Positions 26,914-36,054 of a DNA stretch of 64,000 bases are shown here, in pieces. Positions within the stretch are counted from its first letter, which is position 1. Each line of letters begins with the position of its first letter. A model generated the notes under the pieces. The model made no database searches. It was not told where the DNA came from and worked only from the letters and a program-made list of their open reading frames with translations. The stretch covers positions 310,001-374,000 of the forward strand of contig LXWE01000002.1 in assembly GCA_001660395.1 (NCBI GenBank), in the 5' to 3' direction. Origin of the DNA: Alteromonadaceae bacterium XY-R5 (GTDB taxonomy: Bacteria > Pseudomonadota > Gammaproteobacteria > Enterobacterales > Alteromonadaceae). The position numbers and the translations under genes are program-made.

Positions 26914-29856
26914 TTAGAAGGTGAGACGGGCACCCAGGGTGTAGCGTGGGCCATACTGGCGGGCGAACAGAAATTGTTCCTGATAACGACCGTAGCCTTG
27001 CTCTGTCTCATCATTAAGATTGACGCCTTCAAAGAACACCGTCAGATGCTCATCAATGTCATAGTTAACGCTCATATCCCACTGACCAAATGCCTTGGCG
27101 TACTGAGGCGGGGCGTCAGACGAGCCTTGCGACTGACCGACCCCTATCAGGTAGGAGTCGCGCCAGGCGTAAGTGACTTTGACCGACAAGCCATCTTTTT
27201 CATAGAAGGCCTGGAAGTTAGCCGAATCGCTGATACCCACCAGAGGCGTTTGCACTTCCAGACTTTCGTTATCGAAAATATTGTCGCCATCGACAAAGGT
27301 GGCGTTAGCCCCTACGCCGAAACCAGACGCACCAAATACGTGTTGTAAGGCTATCTCAAAGCCATCAACGGTTTTGGTATCGTTGATGTTGCGCGGTTTC
27401 GATAAGGTCCAGACAATCAGTGGATCGCTGCTGAGGGGGTGAATTACGCCATTGGCATCAGCATCGCCATTGGCCACCATTTGATCATAGATAGCAGAAC
27501 TGGTGGCCTGCTCGCCGCGGCCTTCAATTTGTTCGATGGCGGCCAAATAGCGCGGACTGTTATACACATCGTGCAGGCCGTCGTAGGTTTCTTCTGAAAG
27601 TACGGTGGAAATAAAGTTTTCTACCGATTTACGGAAGTAACCGATCGAGGCGTAGCTGCTTTCGTCGTAATAATATTCCAGGGATAAATCCAGGTTGGTG
27701 GACTCATATGGCAGCAAGCTGGTGTTGCCTTCGCTTACTGTGCGTGAGCCTGGCTTAGGACTGCCAGAGAACGAACGACCGCCCTGCAAAATACCCAGTG
27801 GGGCACGGGTAATGGATTTGCCCCAGGACAGACGCGCGACCAGATCGTCGGTAACATCGACTTTCAGATCGAACATCGGCAGGAACAAATCATACTTACC
27901 GGTAAAATCGGCGGGTTGGGCCGAGTCGTATGTGGTGATCCACTCCGACGCGGATACCCAGTTGACTTCCAGCGGCGCACGCACTGTGGCGGAACTGGGC
28001 ACTTCGGTTTCTTCGTAGCGCACACCAGCATTCAGTTGCACCATAAAGCCCGCAATATCAAATTCCCACTGAGACTGAATATATGCCGCATTGGTGTTTT
28101 CCTCGACCAGACTGGTGCTGTCGATACCATCGTAGAATGGGTCGATGGAATAGGCATTATCTGTTCCAACGGCATCTGCGGTGATATACGCCAGTTGACG
28201 GGCAACCGCTTCGTCGAAGTCGAAGGTGTAATAGTAATGGGGGCTTAGGTCCGCACCGCCACCATCAAAGGCATCAAGCAAGCCACTGGTATCATGGCGT
28301 ACAAACATGCTGTCGGGGAAGATTTGCGTATAGGATGGGTTAAAGCCTGCGCCACCACGCAATCCACTCCAGGCGGTGTAGCCACTCATTTTCTGCTCGG
28401 TACGGGCAAGGCCGAAGCGTATATCGACGAGTGGAATATCCCAGCTTGAGTTGATCCAGGTGGCATCAAACTGCAATTGCTGAATTTCGGATTTACCCGG
28501 CGAGCGGGTGAACTGACTGAAGTTGGAGTCGATTTCTCCTGGCGTTAGCTCGTTCGTGCCGTTGTTCCAGAGGATTTCCGCATGTGGAATTTCACCACTG
28601 CGATAATCATAGATTTTGGTGATCAGTTCAGGCGAACCCAAAATGACCTGGCCTGAGCTACCTAAACCGGCATCAGCTCCGTTGTCGGTTTCATTGCTGG
28701 AATCATGGTAATCCAGCGATACCCGCCAGCTATCAGTAATGTCCCACTTCAGGTTTACACCTAACGACCGAGCTTTGACTTCGGTCGTGGTGCGACTGGC
28801 AGTGAACGAGCCATCGTTACCGCTGATATCTGCGTACACCGCGGTGCCGTTTTCATCCAGTTCATAGGCGTTAATGTTACCGCCGTATTCGTTCCAGATC
28901 CCCCAGCCGACGGTTTCTTCACCCGTGATAGCTTTGGATGCGGTGTAATCGAGGGTGGCGACAACGCCCTCTACAGGTTTAAATTGCAGCGTTAACTGAC
29001 CATTAGTGCGCTCACGCTGCAGGTCACTGATGCTGTAGTTCATGTCTTTCGGGAAGAAGTAATTGCCGTCCGGATCGGCACGGTTATCAACCACTTCAGA
29101 CGCATCCAAATCGGGCAGGGCAACGTTGGCCTGCCAGCCCTGAATGTTGGCTTCCTGACGCTGGAAATCCCTGCGCTGGCTAGATATTGATAAGGCTATC
29201 CCGATACGATCATCGGCAAAGGTATTGCTGTACACCGCCGCAAGTTCGGGGGTGATCCTGTTACCTGCTTCAACGGATGTATCATGGATCCCTTTACCGG
29301 AAACCGAAAAGTGCTGGCCCGGATTGGTAAAGGGTTTTGTGGTTATGATATTCACCGTAGCACCGAGACCGCCACTGGGGTTTTCGGCCCGGGCGGTTTT
29401 ATGCAATTCCAGGGTTTGCACGCCTTCCGAGGACAAATTTTCCAGATTGTAGGAACGGGTAAATCCCGTGCCCGGCATCTGGCGGCCATTTAAGGTGATC
29501 AGGTTAAAGTCAGGACCAAAGCCGCGTACTGTGATCTGGCTGCCTTCACCGTTTGAGCGGCTTACGGACACGCCAGTGATACGTTGCAATGACTCTGCCA
29601 GGTTAGTGTCTGGAAACTTACCCATCTCTTCGGCAGAGATGGCATCTACCACACCATAAGATGCACGTTTCAGATCCATTGAGCGCATTAAGCTGCCGCG
29701 GATGCCCTGTATTTGAATCACTTCAACTTCGCTGCCATCAGCTGGTGCTGCCTGCACGTCGGTTTGCTGTGCCATAAGTGGTGCGCTGATGGTGGAACCA
29801 AGTAACAGCGCCAGTGATGCGGCCAGCGGGGATTGTTTAAATATTTTCGTATTCAT
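26914..29856 (-). CDS. TonB-dependent outer-membrane receptor (glycan uptake type)
   Basis: This 980-residue receptor has a signal peptide (about 1-29, ending LMA) and a TonB-box-like stretch VEVIQIQGIRGSLMRSMDLKR. A plug domain follows (KFPDTNLAESLQRITGVSVSR, then ITVRGFGPDFNLITLNGRQMPG, about 70-190), then a beta-barrel ending in aromatic Phe (GARLTF). The ESLQRITGVSISR plug with FNLITLNGR is the subfamily that alteromonads and xanthomonads couple to polysaccharide enzymes. It is the second gene after a GH16 glucanase, 71 bases downstream, so import of beta-glucan (laminarin-type) oligosaccharides is the best inference. A LacI-type operator before the GH16 gene should control both. Confidence 0.9.
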   Translation of the reverse strand: MNTKIFKQSPLAASLALLLGSTISAPLMAQQTDVQAAPADGSEVEVIQIQGIRGSLMRSMDLKRASYGVVDAISAEEMGKFPDTNLAESLQRITGVSVSRSNGEGSQITVRGFGPDFNLITLNGRQMPGTGFTRSYNLENLSSEGVQTLELHKTARAENPSGGLGATVNIITTKPFTNPGQHFSVSGKGIHDTSVEAGNRITPELAAVYSNTFADDRIGIALSISSQRRDFQRQEANIQGWQANVALPDLDASEVVDNRADPDGNYFFPKDMNYSISDLQRERTNGQLTLQFKPVEGVVATLDYTASKAITGEETVGWGIWNEYGGNINAYELDENGTAVYADISGNDGSFTASRTTTEVKARSLGVNLKWDITDSWRVSLDYHDSSNETDNGADAGLGSSGQVILGSPELITKIYDYRSGEIPHAEILWNNGTNELTPGEIDSNFSQFTRSPGKSEIQQLQFDATWINSSWDIPLVDIRFGLARTEQKMSGYTAWSGLRGGAGFNPSYTQIFPDSMFVRHDTSGLLDAFDGGGADLSPHYYYTFDFDEAVARQLAYITADAVGTDNAYSIDPFYDGIDSTSLVEENTNAAYIQSQWEFDIAGFMVQLNAGVRYEETEVPSSATVRAPLEVNWVSASEWITTYDSAQPADFTGKYDLFLPMFDLKVDVTDDLVARLSWGKSITRAPLGILQGGRSFSGSPKPGSRTVSEGNTSLLPYESTNLDLSLEYYYDESSYASIGYFRKSVENFISTVLSEETYDGLHDVYNSPRYLAAIEQIEGRGEQATSSAIYDQMVANGDADANGVIHPLSSDPLIVWTLSKPRNINDTKTVDGFEIALQHVFGASGFGVGANATFVDGDNIFDNESLEVQTPLVGISDSANFQAFYEKDGLSVKVTYAWRDSYLIGVGQSQGSSDAPPQYAKAFGQWDMSVNYDIDEHLTVFFEGVNLNDETEQGYGRYQEQFLFARQYGPRYTLGARLTF

Positions 29857-29927
29857 GACTGCCTACTTTTCGTAATCTGTTTTCCCTGTAAGGGGCAGTG
29901 TTGCCCCTCAGCCTGTAAAATTTCGGG

Positions 29928-32564
29928 TTACTCTGCGGCGATTTCTGCGTTATCGATACGATAGACCGCGCCTTCACCCTGTCCCCATGCCGGGAACACC
30001 ATGACCACGTCGATGGCGCTGACATCCAGGCCGGCGTCATACAAATCCTGCAGTTTGAAGGTATAGGTTTGCCATTCACCTGTGACTGGCGCGATGCCCT
30101 CTTCACTGGTGGTAATGTTGACCTCTGCTGCAGTGCTGGCGTCGTTGGCTTCCAGTTTTACCAACCAAGGGGCACTGCTATCGTTGGGGGCACTGACAAC
30201 CTTCATATCAAAGCGCAGCACACCGGTTTCGACGATGGCACTGGCATCAAAGGGCTTGTCACCGCCGCCGTTGGCAGAGCGGGTAATAAAGCCCATTACC
30301 GTAGCGGATGCACCGATACTAAATTCCGCGGTAGCACCGTGACTGGCATCGTCGGTAACCACTTCAGGCGTCGAGCCAGCGCAGCAGTCCCACATTGGCC
30401 AATCGCTATTTTCGCCATCTTTGAACAAGGTTAAGCGAGGGCCGGCATCATAGATTTTGACGTTATCCAGGCGATAGGTCGCACCTTCTCCCTGACCCCA
30501 GGCCGGGAATACCATGATCACGTCAATGGCACTCAAATCCAGACCCGCATCGGCCAGGTCTGACAGCATGAACGTATAGGTTTGCCATTCACCCGCCACC
30601 GGAGACAAGCCTTCCTGGCTGCTGCTCAGAGAGACCTCAGCTGAGGTACTGGCATCATTGGCTTCCAGTTTCAGCAACCAGGCGGCGCTGGTATCTGTAG
30701 GGGCGCTGACCAGTTTCATATCGAACTGCAGCACGCCGGTTTCGGCTATCGCTGAGGCATCAAAGGGGGTGTCGCCGCCGCCATTGGCAGTGCGGGTGAT
30801 AAAGCCCATTACTGTGGGGGAGGCGCCAATGCTGAACTCTGCGGTTAGTCCGTGTTCGGCATCGTCTATTTCCTCGGTCGGCGTTGAACCACCACAGCAG
30901 TCCCACATAGGCCAGTCGAGGTTTTGACCGTCTTCAAATACAATCAGCTCAGGCGAGGGCTGGGCGATGATAAGATCATCCACCAGATACTCTGCGCCTT
31001 CACCCGCCCCCCAGGCCGGGAAAATCATCACGACATCAATGGCGGAGACATCCAGTCCTGCGTCAGCCAGGGTTTGCACAGGGAATGTATAGGTTTGCCA
31101 TTCACCGGTAACCGGGGCGACGCCTTCATTACTGGCGGTCAGGTTTAGTTCGGCATAGCTGGATGCGCCCTGACTTTCTACTTTTAATAGCCAGGCCGCG
31201 CTTGTGTCGTTAGGTGCGGACGAGACTTTCATGGCAAAACTAAGGGTGCCTTGTTCGAGGATACCTGAGGCATCGAAAGGCGACGGTTGTCCTTCCGGAT
31301 CCGTAATGAATTCTTCGCGACTGGTAAAGCCGTTAACGGTCGGAGTTGCACCTACCACAAACTGCATTACCTCGCCTTTATCGGCATCCGTCACCAGGCC
31401 TGGGGTTGAGCCACCACAGCAGTCCCATGCAGGCCAGTTAGGATTAATGGCATTGTCAAAGATAGTCAGACTGGCCGCGACACCAGATGATACTGAGGGT
31501 ATCGGTGCCTCGCCTTCCACCAGTGCATCATCAAGGCTGTCGTAGCCTGAACGTACGGTTTCACAGCCTTTGCCGGTGTCCGGATCTGAGCCACACTGAT
31601 AGACACGTACATAGTCAATCTGATAGCTCTGCCCGTCAGTGAAAGCGCTTTCATTGACGCCCAAATTATTAACGTTTTCAGGCCAGTCGCCACCTACAGC
31701 CAGATTCAGGATGAGATAAAATGACTGGTCAAAGGGGGCAGCATCCCAGTGGGTGGTGAGTTCGCCGGTAATAATATCGTAGTACTCGGCAAACCAGCCA
31801 CGATGGGCCAGGCCAGCCGCTTCTCCTTTACTGTTGTAACGCACTTCCGACTGACGCTGGGTTTCATACAAATAACCGTCAACGTACCAGCGAATTTCAC
31901 CTTCCTGCCATTCCACCGCATAGGTATGGAAATCATCCGCCGGATTGGCACTCATCGCATAGGCTTTGCCAGTGTGAACGTTATCTGGATAGACCTGACC
32001 ATAGTGCAGGGTGCCGTAGACCTGATTCTCGAGGTTGCCTTCTTCGTCGGCGACTTTGAGGTTTACTGCTTCCATAATGTCGATTTCACCCGAGCGAGGC
32101 CAGCCGCCATATACCTCGTCGGTTGGCATCATCCAAAATGCTGGCCATGCACCCTGACCAAATGGCAGTTTGGCGCGCATTTCGATACGACCATATTTAA
32201 AATCGGCTTTGTAGCGGGTATTTAAACGTGCGGAAGTGTAGGGCAAAGTTGCCCCTTCTTCGGCAGGTAAGGCGACAAGATTGAGCATACCGTCGCTGAT
32301 AAAGGCATTATCTGCACTGTCGGTGTAGCATTGTTTTTCGTTATTACCACCGCCATCGCAGTTCACTTCAAATGTCCATTTATCCTCATCGATGGCATCG
32401 CTATCGAATTCATCACTCCACACCAGTTCCCAGTCATCGACAGGGGCCTGAGTGTCGACCTTAGTAAAATCAGATTGTGTTTTGGCATCACTACCGCAAC
32501 CGGCAATGGCCATCGCCGCTACCAGAGCCGAAACCCGGTAAGCGGTTGTTAGTTTAATACTCAT
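29928..32564 (-). CDS. GH16 beta-glucanase (laminarinase-like) lipoprotein with three C-terminal repeats
   Basis: This 878-residue enzyme has a signal ending in lipobox AIAGC (about Cys23), so it is anchored, probably on the outer membrane. The GH16 catalytic domain (about 45-325) has the nucleophile/acid motif GEIDIMEAV (about 157-165), preceded by FGQGAWPAFWMMP and followed by the VDGYLYE strand. Residues 365-535, 536-704 and 705-875 are three similar beta-rich modules. Each starts with W-P-x-W-D-C-C-x-G-S-T-P and ends V-F-P-A-W-G-x-G-E-G. They resemble ExoP-like galactose-binding modules and probably bind glycan. GH16 members split beta-1,3(4)-glucans, agars or carrageenans. The EIDIME motif and the context favour laminarin. 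It is first in an operon with a TonB receptor. Confidence 0.9.
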   Translation of the reverse strand: MSIKLTTAYRVSALVAAMAIAGCGSDAKTQSDFTKVDTQAPVDDWELVWSDEFDSDAIDEDKWTFEVNCDGGGNNEKQCYTDSADNAFISDGMLNLVALPAEEGATLPYTSARLNTRYKADFKYGRIEMRAKLPFGQGAWPAFWMMPTDEVYGGWPRSGEIDIMEAVNLKVADEEGNLENQVYGTLHYGQVYPDNVHTGKAYAMSANPADDFHTYAVEWQEGEIRWYVDGYLYETQRQSEVRYNSKGEAAGLAHRGWFAEYYDIITGELTTHWDAAPFDQSFYLILNLAVGGDWPENVNNLGVNESAFTDGQSYQIDYVRVYQCGSDPDTGKGCETVRSGYDSLDDALVEGEAPIPSVSSGVAASLTIFDNAINPNWPAWDCCGGSTPGLVTDADKGEVMQFVVGATPTVNGFTSREEFITDPEGQPSPFDASGILEQGTLSFAMKVSSAPNDTSAAWLLKVESQGASSYAELNLTASNEGVAPVTGEWQTYTFPVQTLADAGLDVSAIDVVMIFPAWGAGEGAEYLVDDLIIAQPSPELIVFEDGQNLDWPMWDCCGGSTPTEEIDDAEHGLTAEFSIGASPTVMGFITRTANGGGDTPFDASAIAETGVLQFDMKLVSAPTDTSAAWLLKLEANDASTSAEVSLSSSQEGLSPVAGEWQTYTFMLSDLADAGLDLSAIDVIMVFPAWGQGEGATYRLDNVKIYDAGPRLTLFKDGENSDWPMWDCCAGSTPEVVTDDASHGATAEFSIGASATVMGFITRSANGGGDKPFDASAIVETGVLRFDMKVVSAPNDSSAPWLVKLEANDASTAAEVNITTSEEGIAPVTGEWQTYTFKLQDLYDAGLDVSAIDVVMVFPAWGQGEGAVYRIDNAEIAAE
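29931..31475 (-). repeat. Three in-frame tandem repeats of about 170 codons in the GH16 gene
   Basis: Units lie at about 30960-31475, 30450-30955 and 29931-30445. The second and third are clearly closer to each other (GFITR.ANGGGD.PFDASAI and SAIDV.MVFPAWGQGEG shared) than either is to the first. A recent duplication of the last unit, possibly with gene conversion, is therefore likely. Confidence 0.85.
31640..31653. promoter_or_regulatory. Perfect LacI-type palindrome inside the GH16 gene
   Basis: TGAAAGCGCTTTCA is a perfect 14-bp palindrome with the central CG typical of LacI/GalR-family operators. It lies in coding sequence (around N-E-S-A-F-T), about 957 bp from the matching site upstream of the gene. 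It may be an auxiliary operator or chance. Confidence 0.4.
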
Positions 32565-32596
32565 ACGTTGAATCCCTGAGTCATCATTGAAACAAA

Positions 32597-32610
32597 TGTA
32601 AGCGCTTTCA
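32597..32610. promoter_or_regulatory. LacI-type operator upstream of the GH16-TonB operon
   Basis: TGTAAGCGCTTTCA fits the LacI/GalR operator pattern TGNAANCGNTTNCA with one change. It lies 33 bases before the GH16 ATG. On the minus strand TTGTGG, 17 bases and TAACGT lie just upstream as a possible promoter, so a bound repressor would overlap the transcription start. The 317-bp gap 32565-32881 holds nothing else recognisable except the hairpin at its right end. No lacI-type gene is in the window. Confidence 0.65.
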
Positions 32611-32841
32611 TTTACGTTAGAGTAATTTGATTATTTCCACAACATTTTTTTAACAAGATGCTACTTTTCTTTACATGCGCGGGGTGGTTTTCTTTACAAA
32701 TATGAGATTAACAAGGGGCGTCGGGGCTGATTACGGCGGTGAATGACAGAGCCAGCCTGCCATTTATCTGCTGAGCAAGACAGTCAAGAATGACAATGTA
32801 TGATGAGCTGGTGAGGTGATGAGATGGAAGCGAAATAGTTT

Positions 32842-32871
32842 GCTGCGAGACGCACCATCGTGCCTCGCAGC
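32842..32871 (-). terminator. Hairpin after glutaredoxin gene
   Basis: GCTGCGAG and CTCGCAGC extend, across a two-base bulge, into GCAC-CATC-GTGC just beyond the grxB stop. The stem is stable but no T-tract follows on the minus strand. Confidence 0.55.
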
Positions 32872-32881
32872 GAATGCTACG

Positions 32882-33523
32882 CTATATCGCTTTATCGAAG
32901 TAAAGGTCTGTTTCGGTTAACGTTGCTATGTGTGTCAGATAAGCGGTTGTCTGGGCCTTAAACGCTATGTCTTTAACCATGCTCAGGTTTCGCAGCATCG
33001 GGTAAACCAGCACATCATCCATGCTTAGGTGGGACTGGATGGGCAATTCCGGCAAACATGCCAGCATTTCATTGACCAGCGCTAGGTGCACCGCTGTATC
33101 ATTCCAGGCTTTGTCAAAGCTGGTATTCATCAGTTTTTCTTTCTTAGTCTGGAAATAGTCACAGGCAGATTGCGTTGCAAACTCAGGTAAGCCCAGTTTT
33201 AGGTTACGTGGGAATAGCAGATAGCGAATCGCCGCAGCGACACCGTCGAACTGAGCTAACACCGATGCAGACCAGATTTGAGGTGAAATCGGTCTGGTGC
33301 TATTACCCATTGCATCGAGTTTAGCGACGATATCCAGACTTTCGCCCATGGCTGAGCCATCATCGAACTGCAGAATCGGCACCATTTTCGCGTTGATAAG
33401 ACCAAAGCAGGTTTGCTCATCGTCATTGAGCAGATATACCTTTTCGTGGGGCACTTGCTTGTAATTGGCAACCATGTCTGCGCGCACGCAATAGGGGCAA
33501 TGATGATATTGATAGAGTTTCAT
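32882..33523 (-). CDS. grxB: Glutaredoxin 2 (GST-fold)
   Basis: This 213-residue cytoplasmic protein has an N-terminal glutaredoxin domain with MKLYQYHHCPYCVRADMVAN (redox Cys9 and Cys12), cis-Pro KMVPILQFDDGSAMGESLDI, and an all-helical GST-like C-terminal domain. This is the layout of E. coli Grx2, a GSH-dependent disulfide reductase that is not a substrate of ribonucleotide reductase. Length matches. It is monocistronic and divergent from bluB. Confidence 0.92.
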   Translation of the reverse strand: MKLYQYHHCPYCVRADMVANYKQVPHEKVYLLNDDEQTCFGLINAKMVPILQFDDGSAMGESLDIVAKLDAMGNSTRPISPQIWSASVLAQFDGVAAAIRYLLFPRNLKLGLPEFATQSACDYFQTKKEKLMNTSFDKAWNDTAVHLALVNEMLACLPELPIQSHLSMDDVLVYPMLRNLSMVKDIAFKAQTTAYLTHIATLTETDLYFDKAI

Positions 33524-33757
33524 CGTCCTTCACCTGTGTAGTTTGTTGTAAACCTGGGCCTTGGTCTGGTTTGCCTATGCTATCGCGCTCACCTTGATTT
33601 TTATAGGGTATTTATCGTGTCGGTGATGTGTTTGAGCACGGATAGGTAAATAGCCTTGTACATCTATTGCGCAGTTAAACCTGAATATTCGGGTTATGCT
33701 CGTCACCACCGCAAGGAGACGGGATAATGCCCAGAGACTAAACGGGTGGAAAGTAAC

Positions 33758-34414
33758 ATGCATATCAATCAACAACAGCGAGAAGGGTTTTACGAAGTGC
33801 TCTTTGGGCGTCGCGATGTGAGGCGGGAGTTTTTACCCGACGCTATTCCTGATGAGGTGTTGCAACGTATTTTACTGGCAGCCCATCACGCCCCCAGTGT
33901 CGGTTTTATGCAGCCCTGGGATTTTATTGTGGTGAAAGATGTTCACACCCGCAGGGCGATCAAGCAGGGTTTTGAACAGGCCAATGATGAATCGGCCGCC
34001 ATGTTTGATGGCGAACGCAAAGAGGCCTATCAGCAACTGAAACTGGAAGGCATTGAAGAAGCGCCGTTAGGCATTTGCATTACCTGCGATCGTCAGCGCA
34101 CCGGCAATGTGGTGCTGGGCAAAACCATCAAACCGGAAATGGATTTGTATAGCGCCGTGTGCGCCGCGCAAAATCTGTGGCTATCAGCCAGAGCTGAAAA
34201 TATCGGTGTTGGCTGGGTGAGTATCTTACATGATCAGGTCTTGCGTGAAGCTCTTAAGATACCAGCGAATCTGGAGATCATTGGTTATTTTTGTTTAGGT
34301 TATGTGAAGGCGTTTCAGCAAACCCCTGACCTGGAGCGTTATGGCTGGCAGTCACGTCGGGATCCTAAACAGGCTATCCATTACGAACAGTGGGGCAATC
34401 AGCAAGCTGACTAA
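33758..34414 (+). CDS. bluB: 5,6-dimethylbenzimidazole synthase BluB
   Basis: This 218-residue flavin-destructase of the nitroreductase fold converts FMNH2 and oxygen into dimethylbenzimidazole, the lower ligand of cobalamin. Landmarks are FGRRDVRREFLPDAIPDEVL, AAHHAPSVGFMQPWDFIVV (about 45-63) with the M-Q-P-W-D motif characteristic of BluB, and GVGWVSILHD near residue 155. ATG 33758 is preferred to GTG 33746, with GGAAAG upstream. No other cobalamin gene is nearby. The 234-bp leader contains a short B12-box-like string but no full cobalamin riboswitch that I could recognise. Confidence 0.9.
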   Translation: MHINQQQREGFYEVLFGRRDVRREFLPDAIPDEVLQRILLAAHHAPSVGFMQPWDFIVVKDVHTRRAIKQGFEQANDESAAMFDGERKEAYQQLKLEGIEEAPLGICITCDRQRTGNVVLGKTIKPEMDLYSAVCAAQNLWLSARAENIGVGWVSILHDQVLREALKIPANLEIIGYFCLGYVKAFQQTPDLERYGWQSRRDPKQAIHYEQWGNQQAD

Positions 34415-34544
34415 AATAGCGGCGCCGGAATTACGGCGTTATGCTTGGGAAATGATTTAAGCTATTGAATTTTAAAAAGTAATTTTAATTGGCGTAAAGA
34501 TTGAATTAGCGACTCCAAAGCGTCATTTTTTATTGGAGTCTCAG

Positions 34545-35120
34545 GTGCAGACAATCGCGCGTCATTCAGATCAGCATATTCGAATTTCCCCCAAGCATAC
34601 TTTCCGCATTGAGCGTTCAGCTTCGCAAATGGGCAGTGCACCGGTACTTGACACTCTGCTCCCCAGCCTAAGTGCGACAACCGTTTTGGCGCAAAAAAGA
34701 CAGCAGCAACTGGCCAATATCGACAGCTACATGCTGCAGGAAACCGCGCAGCTATTACAGCGGGTGAGTGAGCTAACTAAACAGCTGGATTTTCAGCAGT
34801 TGTCAGGCCGTTTATCTGTTGCAGAGGGCAAGGCCATTGCGACTGAGTCAGGATTAGCAGCATTGGCGACACGTTTAAATCAGGACCGCTGGCTGGCAGG
34901 TGCCCTTAACTGGCTGCAGCCAAATTATGAGATTTTGGCGGAGTCTCAGGAGATGCTGGAGTTTTCGCTGGCGTATGAGACTAACCCCAAACAAGCCATT
35001 GCGGCCTATGATCATTTGCGCGGCAAAGGCAAAGTGATGCACTGCTTTTTGAGCCTGGAACAGGGGCGAGCGTCGCTGGTACTGGAATCGCCCGCCACGC
35101 TTTATCGCGTGACGGGGTAA
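34545..35120 (+). CDS. Hypothetical cytoplasmic protein, 191 aa
   Basis: I do not recognise this protein. It has no signal or membrane segment. The middle (about residues 45-90) is helical and may form a coiled coil (QKRQQQLANIDSYMLQETAQLLQRVSELTKQL). The C-terminus is mixed alpha/beta. GTG 34545 is chosen because TTGGAG (34533-34538) lies six bases upstream. The alternative TTG 34533 would itself be that ribosome site. It is convergent with the FKBP gene. Confidence 0.55.
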   Translation: MQTIARHSDQHIRISPKHTFRIERSASQMGSAPVLDTLLPSLSATTVLAQKRQQQLANIDSYMLQETAQLLQRVSELTKQLDFQQLSGRLSVAEGKAIATESGLAALATRLNQDRWLAGALNWLQPNYEILAESQEMLEFSLAYETNPKQAIAAYDHLRGKGKVMHCFLSLEQGRASLVLESPATLYRVTG

Positions 35121-35139
35121 AGGTGAACGAGTAACGCTG

Positions 35140-35481
35140 TTAATCGTCGCGATTTAATACTTCGAGTAATTCAATTTCAAAGGTCAGATCGGAGTTTGGC
35201 GGGATCATGTCGCCAATCTGACGTTCGCCATAGGCTAAATGGGCAGGTACCGTAAGTTTGCGTTTCCCGCCTTGTTTCATGCCCTGCAGGCCGAAAAACC
35301 AGCCCTGGATCACTTTGGTTTTGCTCAGTACCGTCTGAAAGGGGCGGCCTTTGTCGTAAGAAGAATCGAACTGAGTGCCATCGGCCAGCCAGCCGCGATA
35401 ATGGGCGGTGATCAGCGCGCCTTTTTTGACTGCCGGGCCATCGCCTTCGATAACATCTTCAATCTGAATGTCGTCTTGCAT
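35140..35481 (-). CDS. FKBP-type peptidyl-prolyl isomerase
   Basis: This 113-residue single FKBP domain has VKKGALITAHYRGWLADGTQFDSSYDKG (about 18-45), the active-site pair FQTVLSKTKVIQGWFFGLQGMKQGGKRKL and the closing AYGERQIGDMIPPNSDLTFEIELLEV. It catalyses Xaa-Pro isomerisation. Without a signal peptide it should be cytoplasmic. The in-frame upstream start at 35523 would add a charged N-terminal tail. ATG 35481 begins at the conserved MQDDIQIED, and neither start has a strong ribosome site. Confidence 0.9.
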   Translation of the reverse strand: MQDDIQIEDVIEGDGPAVKKGALITAHYRGWLADGTQFDSSYDKGRPFQTVLSKTKVIQGWFFGLQGMKQGGKRKLTVPAHLAYGERQIGDMIPPNSDLTFEIELLEVLNRDD

Positions 35482-35568
35482 GGTTATTTCTGCTTCATTT
35501 TTGCTGACGTAAAAGTGTGGCAAGTATACCTGACCCAGCCTCTGAGGCCAGCGACTGGGAAAAGGGCG

Positions 35569-36054
35569 CTATTTTTTACGTTCCAGTAGCAAAGATGAAT
35601 CGATTTCGATAAAACGATCCGCAGCCTGGATCAGAGACAGAGCAGTCAGGCCGGGTGCGCCATATACCCAGGCTTCGGCACCATCCTTTTTTACCCGTTT
35701 TAAGGCTAAGTCGAAGTCGCCATCACCGGAGAGCAGTACCACCACATCGGATACCGGTGCGGCATCCAGTAGATCGATAGTAATGCCCACATCCCAGTCG
35801 CCTTTAGCCGAGCCATCGCTGCGCTGAATAAAGGGTTTTAAGCGAACTTCAAAGCCAATCTCTTGCAGGATACGCTGAAAATTTTGCTGAGCCGGGTCGC
35901 CGCGGTCGATGGCATAGGCTACCGCGCGCACCACTTCGCGCCCTTGGGTAACCTGCTGCCAAAACGCCTGATAATTAAAATGCTGGGAAAACGCCTGACG
36001 GCAGGTGTAGTAGATGTTTTGTACATCGACAAAAATGGATATGCGTTGGGTCAA
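35569..36054 (-). CDS. NYN-domain (LabA/DUF88-like) predicted ribonuclease
   Basis: This 161-residue PIN-like NYN domain has the acidic residues of the metal centre visible: FVDVQNIYY (Asp9), KGDWDVGITIDLLD (about 96-109) and LLSGDGDFDLAL (about 117-128). The C-terminal strand is WVYGAP. The family includes RNases and the cyanobacterial LabA, and the substrate is unknown here. It is a single gene between FKBP and a divergent secreted-protein gene. Confidence 0.85.
   Translation of the reverse strand: MTQRISIFVDVQNIYYTCRQAFSQHFNYQAFWQQVTQGREVVRAVAYAIDRGDPAQQNFQRILQEIGFEVRLKPFIQRSDGSAKGDWDVGITIDLLDAAPVSDVVVLLSGDGDFDLALKRVKKDGAEAWVYGAPGLTALSLIQAADRFIEIDSSLLLERKK

Noticed and set aside
26839-27348. 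169-codon plus-strand frame opposite the TonB receptor gene
   Set aside because: It is antisense to the conserved barrel end of the receptor and its peptide shows no domain. It runs through the operon's terminator.
33524-33757. Possible cobalamin riboswitch in the bluB leader (GCAAGGAGACGGG near 33711 resembles a B12 box)
   Set aside because: The upstream core elements of a cobalamin riboswitch could not be found in order, and the resemblance is limited to about a dozen bases.
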